64,000 nt of DNA from Lentinula raphanica (Eukaryota; Basidiomycota; Agaricomycetes; Agaricales; Omphalotaceae): NCBI GenBank assembly GCA_027919835.1, contig JANVFP010000042.1:124001-188000 (forward strand), in the 5' to 3' direction. The notes under the pieces are model-generated. The model saw only the letters and a program-made list of their open reading frames with translations, had not been told where the DNA came from and searched no databases. Below, in pieces: positions 13,804-25,510 of the stretch; the first letter of the stretch is position 1, and every line of letters starts with the position of its first letter. A program made the position numbers and the translations under genes.

Positions 13804-16800
13804 ATGGGAAAAGGGCGAAAAGCCAACAAAACTAAACCTTCCGTGTCCATACCTCTTTCTTCCCGCTCGAAATCGTCTGCGTCAAGCGCCGGTTCCAGCC
13901 CCATTTCGCCAATCACGCCCAAGACTCCCGCTGATGAGGGAATCGAGTTTTTCCAGTCACCATTAGTACCGGGCGAGGCTCCTTTGCGTGTCTATGAGCT
14001 TCGCCTTGACATTGATGGTGGTCCTCATAAGGACCGGTCGGTGAGTCTTCTATAGACGCGTCGTAGTCGCATATCATATTGCTGACTATCCTTGAAGTAC
14101 ATTCGATTGCCGCCTGCGTATGTTCCGTATATTCTTCGTGTTTCCATTGATGCAGGTACTCCTGCATCTATGAATGGTGTTTTCAAGACCAATTTCCCGC
14201 TCGATGGCGGCAAATTCGATCGAGCCCGGTTCACAGAACGGAAGTATGTGTTCTTGTTTCCTGTTTGCACGCATATATCCTTAATAACGATCTGTACAGA
14301 CTTCCTTCTGACTTCTCAAGCCCGATCCAGATCGATCTTCCCATTTCTCATGCTGGCGCGTTCGTGTTCTGGGTCGAGTATGACGGCGACTCGCCCAACC
14401 AACGCGTCAAGGGTCGGGAGGGATACTTCAACATAGACCCAGTTCTTCGTATCAAGGCTCGCTCGCCCATCTTGTCATCTGATTTGGCCCCTCTGCCTCC
14501 TACAACGGGTGCCGTCCTTCAGGACAAAACTGTGAATCTTCCTCTTGATGGACTGTCCATCCTGACGGTTGTATCCAAGTGGATGGGTCCCTTGAATGAA
14601 TGGAAGCAGCACTTTGCTGAGGCAAAAGATCGTGGGTATACAATGCTGCACTACACACCCTTGCAGGAGCGCGGAGAGAGTGACAGCCCCTACTCTATTC
14701 GTGATCAATTCCAATACGATCCTAGCATGTTCTCTGGAAAGCGAGATTCCGATGGAGGTAAAGCAAAGGTAGAATCCATTCTCAAGGTTGCACGAGAAGA
14801 GTATGGTTTACTCAGCTTAACCGATATCGTTCTCAATCACACCGCGAATGATAGTCCTTGGCTCGTGGACCATCCTGAATCTGGTTCGAAGTTTTCTCTC
14901 TCCTGAGCTCTCTTAATGTTGTTTCTGAGATATCATATACAGGATTTAGTCCTGCCAATTCTCCTCATCTTACCCCAGCCCTCGAGTTGGACACAGCGAT
15001 GATCGAGTTCTCTAGTAATCTCGCATCAAGAGGCCTCCCCTCCTTTGTTCGTAACCAGCAAGACGTAGACAACCTGATAAACGCTTTCAGAACCGTTGTC
15101 AAGGATCTCAACCTCTGGCAATATTATGTTCTAGATGTCGCCCGCGAGAAGGCTTCCATCCAAGCCGTTCTAGCATCGAACAAGGCCACTCCTTGGAGCG
15201 GCCTTCCTGTCACAGGAAAACCTGTCATTGAGCTTGCCGACATTCTTCGTACATCTAATGTTATCCTGGGCCGCGGGGAGCTTGCGTCCAGATTCGGTGT
15301 ACATTCTGATGTCAACATTGCGGCTGGTTTCATCAAGGCTGCATTCGTGGAACTAGCTGACCCAGTTGCCCTTGCGGATGCTTGGGTGCGCGTCTTGGAC
15401 GTGGTCAACGTACCTTTGTACGAAGAATGGGAGGAGGATACCAAGGTTGCTATTGAGAATGTCAAGAATCGACTGACTTACGCTAGATTGGATGGGAATG
15501 GACCAAAACTAGGTGAAATAACCAAAACGTAAGCCGTTCTGTCTGTGTACTCGAAGTGAAGCGAATCCTGAATCTCAACTCAATCGCAAGGAATCCCCTC
15601 GTCGAAACTTACTTTACACGTTGTGGACCCAAACCCGATTCCGATCCTCTGGTCTACTCACTTGCCAACAATGGTTGGATTTGGGCTGCCGATCCTCTGC
15701 AGAACTTCGCACTCCTCCCATCCAAAGCGTACCTCAGGCGTGAAGTTATCGTCTGGGGCGATTGCGTCAAACTTCGGTATGGCTCAGGTCCCGAGGACAA
15801 TCCCTGGCTCTGGTCTCATATGACTTCGTATGTAACATCGTTGGCCGGGACGTTCGATGGGTTCCGTATTGACAATTGCCATTCGACTCCTTTGCATGTT
15901 GGTGTCACGATGTTAGATGCCGCTCGTGCTGTGAACCCAGATCTGTACGTCTGTGCGGAGTTGTTCACCGGCAGCGAAGACATGGATTTGCTTTTCGTCA
16001 AACGACTTGGAATCAACAGTCTTATTCGTGAAAGCTATAATGGCTGGGACGCCAAAGAGTATTCAAGGCTGCTCTATCGCCACGGAGTAAACAAACCAGT
16101 TGGTCAGTATCATTCTTCTTGTTCTTAGCTTGTGCCAACGAAATCCCCCCAGGCTCTATGGATGGTGCCTGTTTGACTAGCATCGAAGAAATCCCATCAC
16201 CAACAGGCAAGGGTCCTTTGCGAAAGGCCATCGTCACACCGTTGAATGGTTCAATGCCTCACGCTCTTCTGTACGACCTCACTCACGACAATGAATCGCC
16301 TCTCCACAAGCGGTCAGCAGAAGATGCTCTATCCACAGGAGCGTTGGTGACCTTCAGCTACTCTGCCATCGGTTCGGTCAAAGGATTCGATGATCTGTAT
16401 CCCAAACTATTAAACCTCGTCGGCGAGAAGAGGAAATATCAAGTGACTGGCGTAGGCGAAGGAAGTGGGATAGCACCTGTCAAGCGTGTATTGAATACTC
16501 TCCACCTTGAAATGGTCCTGGGAGGATACGAGGAAGGGCATGTTCACCAAGAAAATGATGTAAGTTTTCCCTCTTGTATTCAGGTTTCCTCTTATCTCGT
16601 TGCAGTATATTGTTCTATCGCGCGTTCAACCTGGTACACAAAAAGGGTACCTACTCGTCGCCCATACAGGATTTGCAAAAGGCTCTAAAGATCGTGGTCA
16701 CAGTACGTTTGAAGCAACATAGTCATTTGAGTACGCGTATTCATTGATGCTTGCTTAGTTTCACCTATCAAACTCAGACGCACGCGTGTCAAATTCATAA

Positions 16801-19305
16801 TGGGCGCGAGTATCGACATATCCTCCTACGATTTACCAGAGGATGCCAAATCTCTCAAAGGTCTTCCTCACAAGCTTGTCGAAATGAGTCCGATAGTGGT
16901 TCCTCAAGGCCTCGATGCGGAAAGTCCTTACTCTGAGATCGTTGTCCCGGAGTCTTTCCCTCCTGGCAGCATCATGATCTTCGAAACCCATCTGCAAGAT
17001 CACGACGCCTCTTTGGATGAGTTTGTGGTATCAGGTGCCCAGGAAGTATTCGGTAATCTGGACTTGGTCGAGCTCAATGTGGTACTTCACCGTGCCGATG
17101 GCGAAGAACGGGACGCGACTAACGGTCAGATCGGGGTATATGATGTACCAGGACTTGGTCGAATGACATACTGTGGATTAGAGGGCTGGATGCATCCTCT
17201 CCGTCACATTATGCGCTACAATGACCTCGGACATCCTTTGTGCGAGCATTTGCGACAAGGGACCTGGCCTTTGGACTATGTTCATGAACGTTTGAGGTAA
17301 ATTTCTTATCATGAAAGAGCGGCGGGCGGATGCTGACAATCATCTGAACGACAGTCATGCAGAGGACTTACCCAAGCTCAAGATAGTCGCTCAATGGTTC
17401 AAAGAACGATTCGACCGCATCAAGTCTACGGTTCCACCCTTCTTGCGACCCAAATACTTTGCACTAATCATCTCTGAGGCGTACAAAGCTGCTCGTCGTT
17501 CTGTAATTGAGCAATGCTCTGCGTTCGTCCTTACTGGCCATGACTTCACTCAGGACCTGGCTTTGTGCTCTGTTCAAATGTACGGGCTTGTCAAGTCGGC
17601 TTCCCTAGACCCCGGCAAGCCTACGCCTTCTTTAGCAGCTGGTCTCCCTCATTTCGCAGCTGGATGGGCTAGATGCTGGGGTCGCGATGTATTCATCTCG
17701 CTTCGTGGATTGTTCCTTACTACCGGAAACTTCGATGGTGCGAAGAAGCACATTCTAGCGTTCGCGTCGACTCTGAAACATGGCTTGATTCCCAATCTGC
17801 TCGACTCTGTTCGAAAGCCAAGGCAAGTGAACTTACATCACTTTCTATGAGTAGCTCTAACAACGACCATGTTCAGATACAATTCCCGTGATTCTCCGTG
17901 GTGGATGATACAAAACATCCAAGACTATGTGAAGATGGCTCCTGACGGTCTCGCGATACTTTCTGAAAATGTTCCTCGTCGGTTCCCCAAAGACGAAACC
18001 TGGGTAGAATGGGACGACAAACTGGCCTATTCATACTCTTCAACTGTTGCGGAAATCATACAGGAAATCCTCCAGCGACATGCTGAGGGCATCCACTTCA
18101 GAGAATACAACGCCGGACCCAATCTCGACATGCAGATGCGTGATGAAGGATTCAATATCGATATCGACGTTGACTGGAAGACAGGTCTTGTTTCGGGCGG
18201 AAATGCTTTCAATTGCGGAACCTGGATGGACAAGATGGGAGAATCTCAAAAGGCTGGGACAAAGGGCCAGCCTGGTACACCTCGAGATGGCGCACCCGTT
18301 GAGATCACGGGCTTGGTCAAAAGTACATTGACTTGGTTGGACGCCCTTTCGACCAAAGGGAAATTCCCCTTCAAAGGCGTGCAGGCTACAGGTATGTTAT
18401 TTCCACTACTTTCTTCTCCGTACTGAAAACATCATCATCACCATCTTAGTCGACGGTGAAAAACGCCTCGTAACATACGGGGAATGGGCTAATCTCATCC
18501 AAGCTTCGTTTGAGAAATGCTACTATGTGCCTTTTGGTATGTGACGAAAGGTATTTTGACCAACCTTCAGCTCATGCGTGTATGGATGTTCAGATCCAGC
18601 CGAAGACTCGAACTACAATTTGAACCCTAAGTTGGTCAACCGTCGTGGCATCTACAAGGACGTTTACGGTTCTGGAGCTGGCAGGGAATGGTCAGATTAC
18701 CAGTTCCGTCCCAACTTTCCGATTGCTATGACCGTTGCTCCTGAGCTATTCGACCCTCATCACGGTCTACAAGCTCTCCAACTTGCAGACAAGGTTCTGC
18801 GTTCGCCTTTGGGCATGAAAACCTTGGATCCCAGCGACATGCAGTATCGACCGATCTACGATAATTCGAACGATTCTACTGATGCTGCTATTGCTAAGGG
18901 TTTGAACTACCACAATGTAAATTGCATGTTTGTCGCCTATATCTAGCTAATCTTGCTCTCTGCAGGGACCCGAGTGGGGCTGGCCTCTAGGCTTCTTTTT
19001 GCGAGCTTATCTTGACTTTGACACTCGTGTCGGTGCGGGTAAGAAGGTACGTGTCTCTTCGAGTCATCCTGAATCGGGTTCGTGGAAAACTAATAATTCT
19101 GTAGGATATCAAAATCACTCTTCACCGTTTGCACCAAGCGCTCCTCATTCCCCGTCATCATCTTCAAAACGATCCTTGGGCTGGCATTCCCGAGCTGACA
19201 AATGCCAATGGCCAATACTGCTCTGATTCATGCAACACACAGGCATGGAGCGCGAGCACTCTTTTAGACTTCCTCGAGATTGTACACAAGATAAACACGA
19301 AATGA
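13804..19305 (+). CDS. GDB1: Glycogen debranching enzyme (4-alpha-glucanotransferase / amylo-1,6-glucosidase)
   Basis: Bifunctional cytosolic enzyme that moves maltosyl/maltotriosyl units off glycogen branches, then hydrolyses the remaining alpha-1,6 glucose. Fourteen exons sum to 1,600 codons (1,599 residues; the family is about 1,530): 13804-14040, 14098-14243, 14300-14883, 14943-15528, 15591-16102, 16129-16559, 16606-16696, 16759-17296, 17355-17822, 17877-18391, 18450-18536, 18594-18916, 18966-19046, 19105-19305. The transferase half has TMLHYTPLQERGESDSPYS, LTDIVLNHTA and FDGFRIDNCHSTPLHV with the catalytic Asp region. The glucosidase half has ARCWGRDVFISLRGL, a PRYNSRDSPWWMIQ join, NIDIDVDWKTGLVSGGNAFN and PEWGWPLGFFLRAYL. 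The start gives a Lys- and Ser-rich tail before the first conserved block. The intron at 17823-17876 uses AG|GCAAGT. No frame break seen. Confidence 0.95.
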
Positions 19306-19428
19306 AGAAATTCGGACAAGGACTCTATAGCATTTTGATTTGTTGTGATGGATACCTTTGTTAACTATACCTAGAAGTAAAAGATAGATAGTTCTAATGG
19401 AATCAATTTCATCGATGGCGCGTTAAAA

Positions 19429-22400
19429 TTACATTGTAATCTGTGAACTGTCCAGCCCAAGAGCATGTAGGAATAGATCAACGTTTGCTAATTTTGTGTT
19501 ACGTTCCTCTTCATCCACCACCCAACCCTTCTTCGCACTGAGTACATTATCAAGCACCTTCTCTCGCAGGGACGATACAAGAATTTGGTGTTGTGTTGAC
19601 GAGGCTTGCAAGGCTAACGCAGCAAGGAATTGCCACACGGGCTGATCGAGACTGTCAATACCCGGAATATTGACGTGAGGTTGATCCCGGGGAAGATGTG
19701 CAGCCATACGAGTAGAAGGAAACAGAAGAGGGAATTCGGGTGTGAGGAGTTGGAACAGATGGTCGAACATGAGTTGCCTGTGGATTAATGTAAGTAATGA
19801 GCTGATAACGAGAAGTGAGCCTGGGCGAACTAACCATTGAGCGAAATCTTCGTGAGTAGGAATTTCATCGACTTCTCCTTGTTTAATAACCTCCACTCTC
19901 GTAAGGAAAAGGGTCAGCAAAGCCAAGCCGGGCTGTACAAATATTCAGGCAATCAGATCGCAAACGATCGGAATTTGGGCTTACCCGGCTTTTCGCAATG
20001 GCAACAGTGTCCTGCCCATGCATCAACAGTCCAACTAGTCCACAAACAAGCCTAAGGTTCCCTTTTACAATGATAGGCAGAATGCTTTGCAAAACACTGC
20101 TAAGGAAAGCCTGTGTCTGGCGTTCGACATCAGCCCTTTCGGGTGTATCTTCGAGCGTATCCAGAAGCGCGGCTTGAGAAATCACATCCAGTTGTGAGAA
20201 GCAGGCGATGAGAAGCGTGAGTAGAGTGTTCATTCGGTGCTGGTCAAAGTGACGCGTAACACGGGGAAGGATCTTCTTCCCCTTGGCTGCACTCAGAAGA
20301 GAGATGAATGGGTGAGGTGTACTAAGATGAAATTGATCTCAGGAATTTTCGCGTGATCTGGGCGTAGAAAATCATACCTTGTACCAAGAGGAAGCATCAC
20401 TTTGAGAAGAGTCCACATTTTATCGACAAGTGTGTCAAAGTCTTTCCTCCTGGTAAAAGTGGTTCAGAAATCATCGATAAGTAACAGATCGTCCTCATAC
20501 CATTGCTCAAGTACTTCTTCGCCTTCCTCTGGCATAGGCTGATCCCGTCGCAGCTGTTCTACATTGAGAACAAGGTCATACATATTTTCCAGGGTGACCA
20601 ATATTTCTCGTTGCGTCAGAGGCTCCATCCGAACAAGTTCTTCGCCCTGGCCCAGAATTGAGCACAGAACAAATCCTGATGTCCAAGAAGAAAACTCACG
20701 TTGTTCCCGTTACTCAATGTCTCTCGACCCATTCGTGCGGCGTTCGCTGCTGCATCACTAGACTTGGAGATCGAGTCTGCTTTGGATATATGAGCATGTG
20801 GCTGAGCGTGTGAGAGGGTGGGAGAAGAGCTAGGTGCACTGCCAGAATCTACTTGAAGAAGCTGTCGGGGAGCGGCTTTGTAACTCCTTCCAGAAGTCTT
20901 TCCAAGTGCACCCTGAAGACTATGCAGTGCTTTAGGTCAATCGATGTCAGAGCGGATATTCAACGCCAATTTATAGTAAAAACACTTGCAGTGAAGTCCT
21001 TTCTCCTCTTCTCGCTTCCTGGCGTTACTAACAATCCTCTCAACCTGCTGCTGCATGCGCTGCATGGCATTCGGTCGGCGATTGCCTCCCTTCGTAGGGG
21101 CACCTAATGCGACTCCACCGCTAGCGCCAAACTTGAGCACACGTTCATCATCTGTCGACAAACCCATTCGTGAGCGAACGATAGCACCGTAAACTTGGGC
21201 GTAAAAATCGTCAGCATAGGGATCCTGAGAGACAAGTTGCGAAACTTGGATTCGGGTGATGAAATCCTTGTCAGATTGGGTCATCAGATCGTTATATCGC
21301 GACTATATAGATGTAATGAGCTCAGATGTAGAAGTGACAACGGAAAATAGTTACCATATGAGCAATTTTTGAAGCCTTTCTGCGTCGTTTTTCTTCCATC
21401 TTCTCTGCTTCCAGGATCTTGCGCATGGCTTCGACTCGTAGAGCTTCTTGATCGACTTGCGACAGACCTTGGATTTCTCTCAACAACTCAGCTTGAGCCA
21501 TTTCGGAAAGCAGCCTCTGTTGGAGTTGAATACTCTGTGGAAGATAAGGCAGAGTATCTTCGAGTGGAGCAGGTCGATGAGAACCCGGACGTGTAGCTGG
21601 TGATTGAGATCGCTGTCGAAGTCGTTCTTGAAGCTGTTGGTGCTGCAAAGCTTCCATATCAGCCAGAGTAGGGCCGGATGGTTGTCGATCAGGTGGGGCA
21701 GAAGAAATATGCTGCGATCGGAGCTGTCGTTCCATTTCTTCAATACGAAGCTGCTCCTCTAGTTGCTGAAGCCTCAGGAGTTGTTGTTGTTCCTGCTGCT
21801 GCTGAAGGTAGAGGATCTGCCGTTGTTGATGTTCCATGAACCGAGGAGACTGTGAGACCGGAAGCATGCGCGGAGGGGGAGTACGACGATGTTGATGCTG
21901 ATCCCGTTGATGGAGGAGCTGTTGTTGTTGAAGACGCTGTAGCTGAAGCTGCTGCTGAGCTTGTTCCTGCTGGTATAACAATCGCTGCCGTTGGTATTCG
22001 CGCTCTTCTTCTTGCCTGAGAAGCTCTTCCTCTTCACGCTGCTTCTGCAGCAGCCGTTGTTCCAGATAGTATTGTTGTTGTCGTTGCTGGAGAAGAGCTT
22101 CTTGTCTGGACTGTTCGACAGATGCTCTCATCTCGGCTTCTATCTCCTGCAAGGTGCGAATCCCGGATTGCTGACGATGTTGGCTAGAGACAGCTGGAGA
22201 CTCTCCTCGTGGCAAGAATGGAGAAGACGAAGTGCGATTCGAACCGTTGAGTCGCATAGAGAATGCAGACTTGTCATCCCATATCGACTCGAGTGCGAGT
22301 GGTGTAGCTATATTTGGTTCAGAGCTAGAGATGAGATCGAGTATAGAGCATCCATACATGACTGAGGAGGTCTCTCTTCAGCTCTTGTAATGGGCAATCG

Positions 22401-22700
22401 CGCAAAATCCTTTCTATCTCTATCTGGCAGAGCTGGAGTTGAGAAATCAAAGTCTTTGCCTATGGCAAGTCCTTTCAGTGCCCATAATACCATGAGAGTA
22501 GCCTATATCAGCTCACCAACATCGCCAGCTCCTCCAAACGTTTCATCATTAAAGTCGTCGTGGTCTTCCTGCAGAGCGTCGCCTAAACCATCGTAGTTTT
22601 CTTCACCCCAGTCATAGACGGCGAGGTCTTCATCTTGTCCTAGCCGTCTATTATCCCTTCCACGTTCTAGAGTCTTCTCTTCAAAACCAAAAAAAGACAT
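19429..22700 (-). CDS. PAT1: Pat1-family mRNA decapping activator
   Basis: P-body scaffold that links deadenylated mRNA, Lsm1-7 and the Dcp1/2 decapping enzyme. The N-terminus MSFFGFEEKTLERG, with acidic DEDLAVYDWGEENYD, is the conserved Pat1 start; the ATG is 22698-22700, 22 codons inside a longer open frame. A central Gln-rich coiled region of about 200 residues spans roughly 21450-22150. It is followed by the conserved mid-region KDFITRIQVSQLVSQDPYADD-FYAQVYGAIV and an alpha-helical C-terminal fold ending LGLDSSQITM, stop TAA 19429-19431. Several short introns lie in both halves; not every junction was set. The CAG/CAA-rich stretch is a likely site of length variation between strains. It converges on the GDE gene with 123 bases between stop codons. 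Confidence 0.9.
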
Positions 22701-23969
22701 TGAAGCATTTAAGATGGCAGTTGCTGAGCTACGAGGCCGATGATGGACCACAAGTCCAGATTTCAAAACTGGTTTTCGGGACGCAAGTTTCAGCTTTGCT
22801 CATGTTTGTTCGCCATCATTAGACGCCCATTCAATTAAAGCAACTTCAAGCAGTCAAGCTAAGTTTCAAACTTTCAAGAGCGCAAATGGACACCTATGGG
22901 CACTTATTTTCCTTCAGACACAGCAATGAGGAGAGTCATGGGGTTGTAACTTGTCTGTGAGAATGGCAAGACATCTAAATTTTTTGGTGAGCATAGATAG
23001 AAATCGGATACACGCAACATGACCGAAGTAGGTTTGACTAAATCTCTTACTCAAGAGTCAAGATTGGACTGAGGATACAGCCCTTTTGGATAAAGGATTG
23101 ACGGGTTCCATCAAGGCAAAGAGGTAAGTCATATAGTATCAGCGGCAACAGGTTCAGAATCAGACACTCGACAAGTGGAACTAGCAAAATGGACGTGGGA
23201 GCTGTGCCCTATGATAGAGTGCTTCTCCTTGGGACCTTGTCCTATGTATTGGGGCATTGCTAGTGAATGTATTGAGATCAGGGTGTACAAAATTAGGTCG
23301 TAGTTTTCATAAAGACCTTCGAATGCCTTTGAAGTCTGAAAACCGGCAGTACCACACGTTAAATCGAGATATAAATCGGGAAGAGAACCTTACTTTTCCA
23401 TCGAAAACAACGCAACTAATATACACTGTTGCCGGAAAACTTATTCGGGCGACGGAGAAGTTGTATTGGCGTGGTTGAGGATCGTGAGCTACTGTGAGTT
23501 ATAACAAAGTCTTCCAGAAAAAATGAGGCGCAATACATACACCCCCAGGATGCAGAAGGCTACTGACACCCAACAATTCATGAATATTTGATATCAATGT
23601 TACAGTCGTGCATGCGAGGTTTGCGAGTAATGATATACCGCGTGTATACGAGTCAGTGAATGTAAGGTGCTCATGATACTTACATCCCACTGACCCCTGG
23701 GGGACAAATCCTGCGCTGATGTTACGGTGACCATGGTAGTATGCTACGTGGTCTTCTATACCGTTCATTCAGATACTAGGAAAGGACAGCTCGGGTCAGA
23801 TAGCAGTCTCTTCGAAAACCCGGGGAAAAATGCGACTGACAGATAGTTCCCGGACTCGGCCTGGAAGGAGACGATCACCAATAAGCTTTCAACGTGTTGA
23901 GAGCACGGCGTGTATTGGTGCTTTCTAGACTCGAAAAAGTGTGGCGACCATGGTAGTATGCTACGTGGT
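22701..23969. other. Intergenic, 1.27 kb, with one copy of a hairpin repeat
   Basis: No gene supported; open frames are short and lack motifs. It lies upstream of PAT1 and downstream of the zinc-finger gene. Bases 23729-23754 hold the first of two copies of a 26-base sequence that can fold on itself; the second (23946-23971) overlaps the stop codon of the zinc-finger gene. Confidence 0.45.
23729..23754. repeat. 26-base hairpin-forming repeat, copy 1
   Basis: Contains ACCA-TG-GTAG-TATG-CTAC-G-TGGT, which can pair ACCA with TGGT and GTAG with CTAC. An identical copy occurs at 23946-23971. Confidence 0.8.
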
Positions 23970-23971
23970 CT
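23946..23971. repeat. 26-base hairpin-forming repeat, copy 2
   Basis: Same 26 bases as 23729-23754, 217 bases further on. On the minus strand it begins within the TAG stop codon (23970-23972) of the C2H2 gene and so lies at the start of its 3' UTR. Confidence 0.8.
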
Positions 23972-24795
23972 ACCTGTACCGGGTTATTGGCTTGGGAACA
24001 TAGTTGTGATTGATTTTCTTGTGTCGTAGCAGAGTCGGACAGTCAACGTATGATTTCTGGCATCCTTCGAAAGGGCATTTGTAAGGTCTGATTTGGGCAC
24101 TGACGATAAAGCATATGTCAAAGAACATATCTGCTTACGACTGGGAAGACTTACTGCTTCGATGCCTTGTGTGAGTGAAGCAGGGCACCCTTCAAGAATA
24201 AATAAAGGTCAGCATCGAGGCAATTTTTTTGAATGTCAAGGAACACGAAATGTGCCGTACTTGAGAGAAGGCCTGATCACAAATGTCACAACGATAGCGC
24301 CTGAACAGAAGAAAAAAATCGAAATCAATCTCTGCAGAATAGAAGAGGTAGGGGGGACGTCTTACTTGATATGCATGTGTGTCGTTTGTACGTGACGCCT
24401 CATCAATTTGGGAGTCGCTCCATATCCACACTCGGTGATCGTTTCGTCGTTGTGCCCCACAGGCCAAATACAGGTCAAAGGGGTTCTCCCATTCTTGTCG
24501 TCTTCGGACCGCTTTGTATATGTCCTCCAGACGTCCATTGGGTCGACCTGACCTGATTCTTCTAACAAATTGGCAACAGCGCCGACAACGAGAGATCGAT
24601 GTGGGCTCAAAGCGGGACTGAGATGAACACGAGGGGGTTCGTGTATGGGTACAGGCGTTAAATCGTCGCCATCGACAAATAGTTCCTTGCGAGTTCGTCG
24701 AACTCCTGTCAGTTGTTCGGGAGCAACGTTCGAGCTAGTGGATGTAAATATGAGCTCTTGGAATGATTGATTATTGTGATAACTCACTGAGCCAT
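23970..24795 (-). CDS. Small C2H2 zinc-finger protein, three fingers
   Basis: Probable nuclear DNA-binding protein; target unknown. Exons on the minus strand, 24788-24795, 24366-24734, 24261-24300, 24155-24189 and 23970-24099, sum to 194 codons. The C-terminal half has three fingers. The first is a variant with widely spaced cysteines (CIWPVGHNDETITEC ... HVQTTH). The second is CDICDQAFSQGALLHSHKASKH, here split as CDICDQAFSQ|GALLHSHKASKH over two introns. The third is CPFEGCQKSYVDCPTLLRH-KKINH. The fourth intron (24100-24154) was placed so that the final His of finger 2 and a TGEKP-like linker (AQIRPYK) are restored. The N-terminal half is Pro/Arg-rich without recognised domains. The start MAHSNVAPEQ needs a 53-base first intron after eight coding bases, the least certain join. 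The stop is 23970-23972. Confidence 0.72.
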
Positions 24796-25510
24796 GATAG
24801 AGGAAGATTCATAGGGAGAAAATGAATGATTGAATGTACTGAGGTGGCCATCCTCTTAGTATTGGTATCGAGTTCAATTCGTAGCATCTCGTTACTCACG
24901 TCATAGTATTCGAGGGCAGAAGGGAGCGACAGTGATCCATAATTGCAGCTTTGTAGCCTGAAGAGTGATTTTCGAGCGAGAGCGCGAGGCTCATCCAAGA
25001 AAATTTATCCCGTCCTGAATGTTGACCATCAATTTGAAGCAAGTTGTATAGACAAGCGCGTCATAAGCTTGCTCACCAGATATTGAAATCTCTTGCACAA
25101 TGCTCTCCACAATTCCGAGTTATCGACGATGGTATCGAGAAACTTAAAACAAGAACACGAGCATGATGCTTCACTGGAGCCAAAGAGCTGGTCAGTGGGA
25201 ATAGTAAAAAGAAAACCCTGTAATAGGTCAACGGAGAGGTTGATTTGACAAGATCAAGGCAAACGGTCCTGCGCGGTGCCGCGCGGTCCATCGCTACTAG
25301 TAAACTAAAAAAGCCTGGATTTTGGTTTTTGTATACATCAGACTCCAGAGTGGACGAAAACCCGTATTATTTCTTCTAACCAGGTCCAGGGCGAAAGAGG
25401 AGTCATTCTGCAATGCGGAGCAGTGTATGGAACAAACATATGTACCGGCAAACTAGACGAACGGGAAGTTGAGCAGTAAAAATACACGATACATCTACAG
25501 GAATACGGAA
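24796..25510. other. Intergenic between zinc-finger and makorin genes
   Basis: No gene seen. It carries the 5' flank of the C2H2 gene and the 3' flank of the makorin-like gene. Open frames at 24771-24998 and 25073-25291 (minus) show no domain and overlap promoter or leader sequence. Confidence 0.45.

Noticed and set aside
21774..22365. Frames antisense or offset to the Gln-rich Pat1 segment
   Set aside because: CAG/CAA repeats create Ser/Asn- or Leu-rich shadow frames without start context.
24771..24998. Minus-strand frame MDEPRALARKSLFRLQ
   Set aside because: It overlaps the start of the zinc-finger gene, lacks a recognised domain, and its start is not supported by splice context.
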